From a virus: a stretch of DNA of 28,492 nt. The position numbers were made by a program, and so were the translations under genes. How positions within the stretch are numbered: the first letter of the stretch is position 1; each line of letters begins with the position of its first letter. Below the pieces are notes generated by a model. It made no database searches, was not told where the DNA came from, and saw only the letters and a program-made list of their open reading frames with translations. The stretch spans positions 1-28,492 of the IMG/VR virus record IMGVR_UViG_3300008217_000055; one strand, written 5' to 3'. Shown here piece by piece: positions 10,036 to 17,540 of the stretch.

Positions 10036-10649
10036 TAAAGAGAGTTAGGCTGTCCCTGCCGATTGATGACTCGGTAGACATCAAAGTTATCGAATATCGT
10101 GTGGTCAGCCATCTCTGCTTCCCAGTTACGGAGATTCATAAGTGCTTGAGTCTCTTGTAGAAAATGAACTCTGTGTAAATCGGAGGACCCAATCATGCGG
10201 TCACAGAACACACGGCCAGCTCTAACAGCAATGTACTGTTTGGCTGGTTGAGGAACAACCTCCCAGTCAAGGCCATAAACAACCGTCACCTTGACCGTAT
10301 CGGTGAACACATAAGTCTTGTTCTCCCGGTCATACAACCTGTTGCCTCGTTGAACGGCATCCACATATTTACCTGTGGTCCCCGCACGAGAATCCGCAAC
10401 CTCTAAGTCAATACGCAGAGTCTGCGGAGCTAAGTAAATCTCTGAAGTAACCGTGTCAGGAGTCAGTTCAACCTGATACTCAGTATTGAAGTGCCACCCG
10501 CCACTCTGAATTTCACGACTTATTTCGGTAAGAATGGTGTCAGCCTGAGATACATCCGCAGACTTGGAACCATCGACGGTGTTCACAGGAGCTTCCCCAA
10601 TCATGGAGAGCATCAGATTCACCGCCTCTAATCTTGTAAGGGCATTCAT
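10035..10649 (-). CDS. Tail tubular protein A (T7 gp11-like adaptor)
   Basis: 204 residues from the ATG at 10649. Residues 9-23 (AVNLMLSMIGEAPVN) and the EISREIQSGGWHFN segment (42-55) match the T7 gp11 pattern (AVNDIL.SIGE.PV and INR.IQSRGWTFN). The protein is a dodecameric adaptor between portal and nozzle. An in-frame start further upstream (10700) would run through the terminator hairpin and was rejected. The leader has no clear Shine-Dalgarno sequence and is AT-rich just before the ATG. It is the first gene after the capsid terminator, so its expression depends on read-through. Confidence 0.93.
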   Translation of the reverse strand: MNALTRLEAVNLMLSMIGEAPVNTVDGSKSADVSQADTILTEISREIQSGGWHFNTEYQVELTPDTVTSEIYLAPQTLRIDLEVADSRAGTTGKYVDAVQRGNRLYDRENKTYVFTDTVKVTVVYGLDWEVVPQPAKQYIAVRAGRVFCDRMIGSSDLHRVHFLQETQALMNLRNWEAEMADHTIFDNFDVYRVINRQGQPNSL

Positions 10650-10666
10650 AACAATAAGGATTCTAT

Positions 10667-10698
10667 AAAAAAGGAGGGGACCAGGAAAGGCCCCCTCC
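10667..10698 (-). terminator. Intrinsic terminator after the capsid gene (T-phi position)
   Basis: On the minus strand GGAGGGG (10698-10692) pairs with CCCCTCC (10679-10673). Two further C-G pairs lie beyond a mismatch, leaving a loop of about 6 nt, and six T follow at 10672-10667. This is a textbook intrinsic terminator, lying between capsid and tail tubular A exactly where T7 carries T-phi. Partial read-through would set the ratio of capsid to tail and core proteins. Confidence 0.92.
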
Positions 10699-10759
10699 AA
10701 ACAACACTTAACCTCATGAAACTAGGGCATGGGACCCTGAGAATCATGATGACTAAGAA

Positions 10760-11866
10760 TCAAGTAGCAGCGGCAGCATCAATACGAGCGACGCATTCCG
10801 GACGCAGACCTTTATGTCCACAAGCCATCTTCGCTACGAGCAAGTTTCCTTGCCTCGCAATGAGATACTCGCTTTCCATAGTCATGTCCTTCAGCTTGAC
10901 AGTACCAACAGCTTCTGGATGCCAGCACAAAGCAACAGTCAGCTCAGCGTCCAACCGATAGTCATTGTGTTCACCATCCCAGCTATCTGTCATATCAGTC
11001 CCGCCGCCAGTCCCGTCATCGTCAGACCTATCATCGTCAACCTGAAGATGAGGAGTCTTGACAACGGTCATGCCGCCAGCCTTGAGAACAAAGCCTTCAG
11101 CAAAATCGCCATTACCAGCATTGGTGTAATCCCGGTGAAGCAACGCCGTACCGTTTCCGGTAGCAGAGTCTTTCACCAACTTGTAATACTCAGCAGGACG
11201 CACGAATACATACCTATCTTCATCAGGGACATAACGCTCATCAAACCCTTGAGCTGCCGCATAAATGGCAGTCAAAAGCTCGGTTGAGCTAATATCATCT
11301 GCTGCAGCGATAGATGTCGTATCGTGCTGTGAAGTTTGGTAAGGGTCAGCAGCACCTGTATTGGCAGCTGCGGAAACCAATGCCGCACCTAAAACATTCT
11401 TGTCGAATTCGTGAGCAATCGCTCTGCCGAGTTCACGGCTGAACGGGCCACGATAATCGTAATGCGACTTCGCAAGGTCCAAGTCATCAATGAAACAGCT
11501 AGACAAGAGAAGGTCATCAATGTTGATGACAGTCTCTGCGACTTTAATGTTACTTAGAACACTTGGAGTTGTATCAGCAGCTCCAGGGCCAGCTCCCTGA
11601 GCTTGGAAATTATCTACAAGAATGTCACTACCGGGAGTAAAACGCCCAGCAGCTGCTCGTCCCGTAAACGGAAACTGAGCGGATTTTCCGGACTGGATTG
11701 TCCGGATGCGGTGTTTATCAGCGGTAACATTGTACTTGTCGTAGGCGGCCATAACCTCACCTGCGAAAACTTTAAGGAACATCGCATTATCAGTCGCAAA
11801 TGTTCCAGACCAAGCACCACTACCCTGAATTTGACCGCCTAAAGCAAGTTTAGAAACGGAAACCAT
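10760..11866 (-). CDS. Major capsid protein (T7 gp10-like)
   Basis: 368 residues, close to T7 gp10A (345), with position between scaffold and tail tubular A as in T7. It carries an FxGEVMAAYDKYNV segment near residues 34-47 and a central KVAETVINIDDLL segment, both like T7-type HK97-fold capsids, where the second corresponds to the strand leading into the spine helix. An acidic Asp/Gly-rich insertion (about 280-297) probably forms an exposed loop. The ATG has the best ribosome site in the window, AGGAGG nine bases upstream, fitting very high expression. No slippery stop or long -1 frame extension is present, so a gp10B-type frameshift product is not supported. Confidence 0.93.
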   Translation of the reverse strand: MVSVSKLALGGQIQGSGAWSGTFATDNAMFLKVFAGEVMAAYDKYNVTADKHRIRTIQSGKSAQFPFTGRAAAGRFTPGSDILVDNFQAQGAGPGAADTTPSVLSNIKVAETVINIDDLLLSSCFIDDLDLAKSHYDYRGPFSRELGRAIAHEFDKNVLGAALVSAAANTGAADPYQTSQHDTTSIAAADDISSTELLTAIYAAAQGFDERYVPDEDRYVFVRPAEYYKLVKDSATGNGTALLHRDYTNAGNGDFAEGFVLKAGGMTVVKTPHLQVDDDRSDDDGTGGGTDMTDSWDGEHNDYRLDAELTVALCWHPEAVGTVKLKDMTMESEYLIARQGNLLVAKMACGHKGLRPECVARIDAAAAT

Positions 11867-11999
11867 TTAGGTTTTCCTCCTACTAGGGCAAACCCCTAGC
11901 TATTGAAGTTTCAGGAACGAAATTAAAAGTTCCCGGTGATATGCCTTGGTTGTCCCCCGCAGGGGGCCACTCTCTATAACCGGACGGCGGAGTCTACCA
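11867..11999 (-). promoter_or_regulatory. Structured leader of the capsid gene with candidate late promoter
   Basis: A 133-nt gap between scaffold and capsid, one of the few long gaps in the late region. On the minus strand it holds a GGTTATAGAGAGTGG stretch (around 11982-11968), reminiscent of the TATA|GGGAGA initiation end of T7-type promoters. Then come a CCCCC/GGGGG hairpin with a 3-nt loop (11966-11954), a weak GGAAC/GTTCC stem (11933-11914) and a CTAGGG/CCCTAG hairpin (11899-11883) directly before the AGGAGG at 11881-11876. T7 also has a promoter and a leader stem-loop before gene 10. The promoter call is a guess from a single site; the hairpins and ribosome site are directly visible. 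Confidence 0.5.
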
Positions 12000-12692
12000 C
12001 TAACTGAGCTGAGAATGCTCTAGTTTCCTGGCTACTTCTGCCCGATAAGCAGGGTCTTTGTCATAACGAGGGTCGTTAATAGCATCAGTTACCTGCTTAA
12101 CACTCTCATATCGGCCTACTCCGCTTCCAGCTGTAGACCCTTGTACGAGAGCTGCCTCAGTTCCGGTTGCTTCAGAGTACCTAGCAGCCAACCCTCTGAC
12201 CGCCATGAGTACGGTGTTGATGTCATCAGATTGAACAGCTGAATTGAAAGCAACAGATTCGTTCTCGCCTAGATTTTCAGTAGCCCAATTCAACATCTGC
12301 GTGTAGTTCTCTTCCCCGCCTACTTGCGAGTACACCTGAGCTGTCTGCTGGGTGTGTAGAGCAGACATACCAGCTGCGTACTGGCCGATAAGCTCCTTGT
12401 TGATGCCTAAAGCCTCAAGTTCTTTGTAATCGTTCTCATCTAATCCTTCAGCAAAGTACTTTTCAGAGTACTTCATAAGGGATTCTTGAGTTAATCGATT
12501 AGATGTTTCTTCAGGAACAGGAGCATCGTCGCTAGACATCTTCTGCTCCAATTCCGCATAAGCAGTAGCCATATCTTCAGGGCTAGTAAACTTTTCCGGT
12601 AGCCATTCAGGACGGTCTGGAGTATCTTGGACATTTTGTTCCTCTTGAGGAGCGTTAGCTTCCTCTGCGTTAACTTCGACTCTATCTACCAT
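12000..12692 (-). CDS. Capsid assembly scaffold (T7 gp9-like)
   Basis: 230 residues. The N-terminus is acidic and disordered. RPEWLPEKF (27-35) followed by SPEDMATAYAELE is the standard signature of T7-type scaffolds, which line the procapsid interior and leave on maturation. The C-terminus ends in a short basic helix (YRAEVARKLEHSQLS), the usual capsid-contacting part. It starts 2 nt after the portal stop, with no strong ribosome site, so coupling to portal translation is likely. T7 gp9 is about 300 residues, so this one is short. Confidence 0.92.
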   Translation of the reverse strand: MVDRVEVNAEEANAPQEEQNVQDTPDRPEWLPEKFTSPEDMATAYAELEQKMSSDDAPVPEETSNRLTQESLMKYSEKYFAEGLDENDYKELEALGINKELIGQYAAGMSALHTQQTAQVYSQVGGEENYTQMLNWATENLGENESVAFNSAVQSDDINTVLMAVRGLAARYSEATGTEAALVQGSTAGSGVGRYESVKQVTDAINDPRYDKDPAYRAEVARKLEHSQLS

Positions 12693-12694
12693 GA

Positions 12695-14242
12695 TTATTG
12701 TTCAGGTTGAGGTTGTTGTTGTGATGCGGCATCTACCATCCCTTTCGTAGCTGCTGTAGCTACACCTGGAATAGTGTCTTGTGCCATTTGTGCCATCTGA
12801 GCAGCTTGTTGCTCTTGTGCCAACTCTTCTTCCGATTTAACTAAACCAGTAGTATCAATCGCAAGAGCAGCGGCACGGCGACTCAAGTATTCACCTATGT
12901 TTACATGAGTAGCTATAGCTTCAGGGCCGATGACTTGGCCTAGCCCTCCGACAAAAGTATCAAGACGAGATAGGTCGCTCATCCGTCCTAAAGCATCCAC
13001 TCCAGTAACGATTGCCAAGGAGATGTACTTGTCTGGGATGCTAGGCAGTCTTCCACTCTTGTTCATACGAGCCATGATTCGGCGAACCAAGGGTAGCTGA
13101 AGCTCCTGACTAAGAACAGAATATAATCCACCAAGGGACCTCTCAACAGCAGCGGAAACCAATCTAACCTCCTCTGCGGTGACCCTTTCAGCGTTCCGGA
13201 TGGCAGTTTCAGACAACAAGAAGGCGTAATTAAGCCTCTCATTGATGGTGTTCATGACCTCCATGGCAATTCTGAAGTCGTTGTACTTCTGCATTTGCAG
13301 CACAGTTACATCAGTTGCGTTGCCGGAAATGATTGCTCCGTTGGGAGACTTGGCAATATCTCTGGGTCTCGTGGTTCCATTAGGGGAACACAAGAACAAA
13401 ACCTTGGCAGCAGCGGCAGAAGCTTCAACGATTGCTCTGCTCAAACCTTCCAAGGAGTTCAGGTCACCGTAGTACTCCTCGACATAGGACCTGCCGTAGC
13501 TGGACCCCTGTTCAGCGATGAATCGCAGGGGTAGGAAAGGAGACTTATCCTTTTCGTAAGACCCTTCAGAGCCTGGAGCAATCTGGTCGTACAGTTCCTG
13601 GTGAACTCTGACCTTCTTGTTGTCCCAACGAGCCACCGTGTACAGGTCACAAGCTTTTGTGCTTTCTCCTGAAGGCTTGTGAGTCTCAGCGATTGCTTGA
13701 AGCTCTGGTGGCAAGGCACTCAGGGCTATTGTTTCCTTGGTAATAATCTCCAAGGGGTTGCCCATCGGGTCACGGGAAACCACATAGCGGTCAAGCCTGA
13801 ATATCCGTGGTCCTCCTTCCTTGGGGATATGGATAAGAGCATTACCTGTAACAATCAGCTGCTTGAGTGCTTCACTCAGTCCGACTCTGAAGCTATTGAC
13901 TTCAATCTCTCTGAGGATGGCCCTCTCGATTGAAGCAAGGCTCTGGTCCAGTTCAGCCTTGGCTCCTGGGACCATCGCCAGCTCCTGCAATGCTTGCTCC
14001 TCTATGACCAGACGCATGAAGGGCTGGTTCGGAGGGAGCAGAGACAGCAGAAGGGCGGAACTTAGATTGGTTACGCCCCTAGCACCAACAGATTGGTGCG
14101 GAGTCTTGAACTGCGTGGAAGAATTAGCCCCCTCATCGGGGAGCAAGGACGGAATTGTCAGCTTGGCACAATCCCTCCCACGGACCAGATAAGGCATCCG
14201 GTCTGTTTCCATCCTGGAATACAGACTTCGAGCAGTCGCCAT
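12695..14242 (-). CDS. Portal / head-tail connector (T7 gp8-like)
   Basis: 515 residues, close to T7 gp8 (536). The N-terminal region contains RDCAKLTIPSLLP, then GARGVTNLSSALLLSLLPPNQPFMRL, the typical T7-type portal pattern. The C-terminal half has NAERVTAEEVRLVSAA, the conserved stem/crown segment. The C-terminal tail is Gln-rich. The protein forms the dodecameric ring for DNA packaging and tail attachment. The ATG directly follows the stop of the gp7.3-like gene with no spacing. Confidence 0.94.
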   Translation of the reverse strand: MATARSLYSRMETDRMPYLVRGRDCAKLTIPSLLPDEGANSSTQFKTPHQSVGARGVTNLSSALLLSLLPPNQPFMRLVIEEQALQELAMVPGAKAELDQSLASIERAILREIEVNSFRVGLSEALKQLIVTGNALIHIPKEGGPRIFRLDRYVVSRDPMGNPLEIITKETIALSALPPELQAIAETHKPSGESTKACDLYTVARWDNKKVRVHQELYDQIAPGSEGSYEKDKSPFLPLRFIAEQGSSYGRSYVEEYYGDLNSLEGLSRAIVEASAAAAKVLFLCSPNGTTRPRDIAKSPNGAIISGNATDVTVLQMQKYNDFRIAMEVMNTINERLNYAFLLSETAIRNAERVTAEEVRLVSAAVERSLGGLYSVLSQELQLPLVRRIMARMNKSGRLPSIPDKYISLAIVTGVDALGRMSDLSRLDTFVGGLGQVIGPEAIATHVNIGEYLSRRAAALAIDTTGLVKSEEELAQEQQAAQMAQMAQDTIPGVATAATKGMVDAASQQQPQPEQ

Positions 14243-14476
14243 TTAATATGGAGCGTTGAGTCCGGAAGACCTTGGGATAACCAAAGACTTCTTACCCAAC
14301 CTTCGACGAGATTGTGCTGTCCTAGCACTCCTCTGCTCACCCATCCTTGACCTACCTCTCACCCCAGCTGCCCTTGGATTGGACATCTTCGCCGCTGTCT
14401 GTACAGCGGGAGGAGCCGGGATAACGGGAGGAGGAATCTCCGGGGGCGGAGGGCGTTTAGAAGAACCAAAGCACAT
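14243..14476 (-). CDS. Small virion/tail-assembly protein (T7 gp7.3-like)
   Basis: 77 residues, starting MCFGSSKRPPPPEIPPP. The N-terminal half is Pro-rich and the C-terminal half is basic (many Arg/Ser). The C-terminus GKKSLVIPRSSG closely resembles the GKKSLSVARSSG end of T7 gp7.3 as I recall it, and the gene directly precedes the portal as in T7. T7 gp7.3 is a small tail-associated protein needed for tail assembly and adsorption. The family assignment rests on this short tail motif plus position; the Pro-rich front end differs from T7. Confidence 0.75.
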   Translation of the reverse strand: MCFGSSKRPPPPEIPPPVIPAPPAVQTAAKMSNPRAAGVRGRSRMGEQRSARTAQSRRRLGKKSLVIPRSSGLNAPY

Positions 14477-14478
14477 AA

Positions 14479-14667
14479 TTAATCATCTTGTTGTTTACGG
14501 AAATGTTCTATTAGGAAATCGATAACTGAACGCTGTCCTGCCTGGAACCAAATCTCCCTGTCGGACATCTCCAAGTCTGGGCATTTATCTGGAAAGCGTC
14601 TATCTAAATCAACAACCAGAACTTCAGACAGCGGAGGCAATTCTCGTTCTTCAGGAGGTCCGGTCAT
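14479..14667 (-). CDS. Small conserved-looking protein, function unknown
   Basis: 62 residues, acidic, with the segments LPPLSEVLVVDLDRRFPDKCPDL and SDREIWFQAGQRSVIDFLIEHF. I have the impression that similar short proteins occur at this place in marine T7-like phages, but I cannot name a family. The start overlaps the end of the Nmad1-like gene by 17 nt, and the stop is 2 nt before the gp7.3-like start, so it is embedded in the transcript. Amphipathic helices are likely; there is no membrane segment or metal motif. A role in DNA metabolism or early assembly is possible from position only. Confidence 0.7.
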   Translation of the reverse strand: MTGPPEERELPPLSEVLVVDLDRRFPDKCPDLEMSDREIWFQAGQRSVIDFLIEHFRKQQDD

Positions 14668-14995
14668 CGGGAACTATAACAAGTTTAGTATCTTGAGTGT
14701 AAGCGTAAAGCAGAACAGCGTAATTAATGATGTCCAAGATTGTATCTCTCAGAGATTCATCACGCACCGCCAGCTCCCTGCTTTCATAGAAGGAGGATAA
14801 ACGACTTAGCTTATCCACCATTCGCACCAGGAATCCCTGTTCTGTCGAGGTAATCCCCATGGCTTCACACCTTGTGAAGTTGGCAAAGGGTTCTTCCCCC
14901 CCTGCTCCGGCATAGTCGTGGTTCTTCCGCTCCATTAAAAGCTCCGCTTCAGTTGTTAGCTGCTTATGGAGCTTGAGTAAGTGTTCTCTGTTCAT
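14651..14995 (-). CDS. Nucleotide modification associated domain 1 (DUF1599-like) protein
   Basis: 114 residues from the ATG at 14995, which overlaps the exonuclease stop as ATGA; a GTG at 15004 is the alternative start. Motifs in order are KNHDY (24-28), FANF (37-40), RMVDKLSRL (58-66) and RDESLRDTILDIINYA (78-93). Together they are the pattern of the Nmad1/DUF1599 family, an all-helical family related in style to MazG-like nucleotide-binding proteins and found in phages. The conserved Asp/Glu residues in the last helix could bind metal and a nucleotide. Its place among replication genes suggests nucleotide pool handling, but the reaction is unknown. Confidence 0.8.
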   Translation of the reverse strand: MNREHLLKLHKQLTTEAELLMERKNHDYAGAGGEEPFANFTRCEAMGITSTEQGFLVRMVDKLSRLSSFYESRELAVRDESLRDTILDIINYAVLLYAYTQDTKLVIVPDDRTS

Positions 14996-15732
14996 GGTGT
15001 CCACATTAATACGGAGTTGGTATCGAAATCGTACTCACCAGGATGAAGGATGTGAGCCAACCTAGCCTGGAGCAGAGCTTCGTCCTCTTCCAAGCCAGAC
15101 TTACGGAACCTCTCCACCACACAGGGCCACATATCCTTGAGGGTCAAGTCCATTAGCAGCTTATCGGCGGTCTTTACCCCCACCCCAGGACAACCGGGGT
15201 AGTTATCTGTCTGGTCCCCAGCCAAGGTCTGGACCATGTGGTTGCGATACGCCGCCTTCTTGTTGACTAAGTTGATTCCTTCCTCCCTCTTCTGAGGATT
15301 GAAGTGCTTGCCGGGTATGGTCAACAGGTCTTTATCTGCTGAAGCGATGATGTCACCGCTTTCGTAGATGACTCCAAGAACATCATCGGCTTCCAGGGTT
15401 GGGTACTCTATTGTTTCGTACCTCTGCTTTACGAAATCACGCAGAGGATTAAAGATGACAGGCTTCCTTTTCCCAGCTCTATTGCCCTTGTATGTCTGGA
15501 ATATAGAAGTCCTCCAGTTTGCTTTGGTATCAGACAGGGCGACAACTACATCCAAGCATTGAGTAGCTTTCCGTTGAGCCTCCACCCAGTAGGTGAAGGT
15601 CTCCCTCGCTTCCCCCATGTCAGCATGGAGGGTCCAGAAGTCATCCCCCCAGTCCACGGAAACCTCGCAAGAGAAGGCAACCTGATACAGAGGGATATCC
15701 CCGTCGATTAATAGTCTTGGTTTATTAGCCAT
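14992..15732 (-). CDS. 5'-3' exonuclease, FEN-like (T7 gp6-like)
   Basis: 246 residues from the ATG at 15732, which overlaps the DNA polymerase stop as TAATG; a longer in-frame version starting inside the polymerase gene was rejected. The PIN/FEN acidic clusters are visible: D10/D12 (LLIDGD), E114-D116-D117 (LEADD), D133/D135 (SADKD) and D173/D176 (GDQTDN). YKGNR (81-85) is the basic arch motif, and a helix-hairpin-helix-like GCPGVGVKTADKLL follows at 180-193. In T7, gp6 removes RNA primers and degrades host DNA. The gene follows the polymerase as in T7. Confidence 0.93.
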   Translation of the reverse strand: MANKPRLLIDGDIPLYQVAFSCEVSVDWGDDFWTLHADMGEARETFTYWVEAQRKATQCLDVVVALSDTKANWRTSIFQTYKGNRAGKRKPVIFNPLRDFVKQRYETIEYPTLEADDVLGVIYESGDIIASADKDLLTIPGKHFNPQKREEGINLVNKKAAYRNHMVQTLAGDQTDNYPGCPGVGVKTADKLLMDLTLKDMWPCVVERFRKSGLEEDEALLQARLAHILHPGEYDFDTNSVLMWTP

Positions 15733-17540
15733 TAGTGTGTCTCCGCCCATGTGCGGCCAGTCTTGAACTCCCCATCTAGTGGACACCGCAAGGAAAGTAT
15801 CCTCGCTGTGTCTTGAATAGCCTTGACAGCTATCTCCCCCACCTCTTCAGCCAAGTCTTCCTTGGCCTGATACTGAATCTCATCGTGAACATGAGCAACC
15901 TGTGCTACATCCTCTCGTGTCCACCCTCGTCTGGTGAACTCACGAGCAGCTTCGATGGTCGCCACCTTCATGATGACAGCACCCGCACCCTGTAGCAGAG
16001 TGTTCAATGCCTTGTGTTCGCTACGAACCGGGAGTCTCCGGTTGTCCAGGCCACGCAAGCACCCGATGGATTGTGCCTTGTATCTAACAGCCTCCATCAG
16101 TCGCCCGAATGCGGGAAGACTCTTGAGAAACTTCTTCCTTAAAGCTCTCCCTTCTGTCATCCCTCCTCCGACGATACTCCCCAGCTTGTGGGTTCCTGCT
16201 CCATAGATAAGGGCATAAGCAAATACCTTAGCCAAGTCTCTAGTCGGTAGCCCCGCTGCTTCTTGGTTAGTGGTGTGGATGTCCCCACTAATAAGGGCAT
16301 CGATGTATTCCGAATCGTTCATGTAGTGTGCGAGACACCTCAGTTCCAGCTGACTAGCGTCCACCCCAACCAACAGGTGACCAATGGGGACGGTAAACAG
16401 GGACCTGAACTCCGCTCCGTAGGGCGACCTAGTGGATGGGCATTGGCTGGCGTTGGGTTTGCTGTGGGTACAGCGTCCCGTCACCGTTCCGTTGTGATTC
16501 ACCCTGCCATAGATTCTCCCGTTCTTCTCCAGCTTCAGATAGGCTTCATTGCCTTCGGCAAGCTGACCCAATCTCTTGGCAACCAGAAGATACTTGCCCA
16601 GAATCCCTGCCTCTGGGTACTCCAAAGAACCTAAGACGGTCTCGTCCACCTTGGCTCTGCCATCCGGAGTGTACTCCTTGGGTTTCCACCCGTACTTCTC
16701 GACGAAAGCGTGGGCAATCTGGACACGGCTACCCGGATTAAAAGGAACCTGCTTCACCTTGCGAGGACCGGGAACCAACCTGTTGCGTACCTTCGCAGGT
16801 TTCGCTTCCCCCTTTATGCGGTACTGGTCTCCCGTGTCGGGGTCTTCCCAGTACTGGTAGGTCTTCATCTTTATCTCTTGCGGAGGGAAGATAGATTGAA
16901 GCTCTTCCTCAAGTCCTTCCTTCAGGACCAACAGCTCTGAGTACAAGCTGACCGCAGCGTCCACATCAAAGCAGAACCCGTTGGATACCTGCTTGTCGAT
17001 GAGAGCTGCGAAGTCGTGTTCTATTCTCAACGCTGGACTAGGGACGAGAGGTATCAAGTGGTGGTACAACCGACGAGTAATCTCCACATCCAGCTGGCAG
17101 TACTCGCCCATCTCATCGGTGTACTGGGACCAATCAGTAGTCTTTGCAAACTCCCCCTTGGGAATCTCAAGCCTGTATCCCCAGGACTCAAGGCTATGCC
17201 GACCACGGAGATGCTTGGGTATCCCATCCTCTTCTCCTTTCGCCCAGTCCTCCTCCTTTAGATTGCTGTAAGCAACACGGGACAGGACGAGAGTATCAAA
17301 CACCATGCCGTCAGGTCTCCAATCCGGATAGAGCTTCTGAATCACCGGGATGTCAAACCCTTGTAGGTTATGCCCGACCAATCCGTCAGCATCTCTTAAC
17401 TCCTTGAGTCCGTCTCTCAAGGTCTCTTTGGTGTACAGGTTCTGGTAATCCCCAGCCTCATTACTCACAGCTATACAATGAATTTGTGTTGCTTCCTCAA
17501 GAAGCCCGTCTGTTTCTATGTCTATTATTAAGTTCCCCAT
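15732..17540 (-). CDS. DNA polymerase, family A (T7 gp5-like)
   Basis: 602 residues (T7 gp5 has 704). The N-terminal 3'-5' proofreading domain has D7/E9 (IDIET), D63 (HNLQGFD) and D151 (QLD). The polymerase domain has motif A at D394 (GVDASQLELR), motif B on the O helix with R434, K438, Y442 and Y446, and motif C H552-D553-E554. The thumb insertion that in T7 binds host thioredoxin is represented only by a short basic segment (about 226-268), so processivity may be achieved differently. Tyr442 is at the position of E. coli Pol I Phe762. The ATG overlaps the primase stop as TGATG. Confidence 0.96.
   Translation of the reverse strand: MGNLIIDIETDGLLEEATQIHCIAVSNEAGDYQNLYTKETLRDGLKELRDADGLVGHNLQGFDIPVIQKLYPDWRPDGMVFDTLVLSRVAYSNLKEEDWAKGEEDGIPKHLRGRHSLESWGYRLEIPKGEFAKTTDWSQYTDEMGEYCQLDVEITRRLYHHLIPLVPSPALRIEHDFAALIDKQVSNGFCFDVDAAVSLYSELLVLKEGLEEELQSIFPPQEIKMKTYQYWEDPDTGDQYRIKGEAKPAKVRNRLVPGPRKVKQVPFNPGSRVQIAHAFVEKYGWKPKEYTPDGRAKVDETVLGSLEYPEAGILGKYLLVAKRLGQLAEGNEAYLKLEKNGRIYGRVNHNGTVTGRCTHSKPNASQCPSTRSPYGAEFRSLFTVPIGHLLVGVDASQLELRCLAHYMNDSEYIDALISGDIHTTNQEAAGLPTRDLAKVFAYALIYGAGTHKLGSIVGGGMTEGRALRKKFLKSLPAFGRLMEAVRYKAQSIGCLRGLDNRRLPVRSEHKALNTLLQGAGAVIMKVATIEAAREFTRRGWTREDVAQVAHVHDEIQYQAKEDLAEEVGEIAVKAIQDTARILSLRCPLDGEFKTGRTWAETH

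Noticed and set aside
10650-10700. Upstream start of tail tubular protein A at 10700
   Set aside because: It would translate the terminator hairpin, and the gp11 family similarity begins at the ATG at 10649.
10730-10775. Programmed frameshift at the end of the capsid gene (gp10B-type)
   Set aside because: No slippery heptamer; the -1 frame stops after a few codons past the capsid stop.
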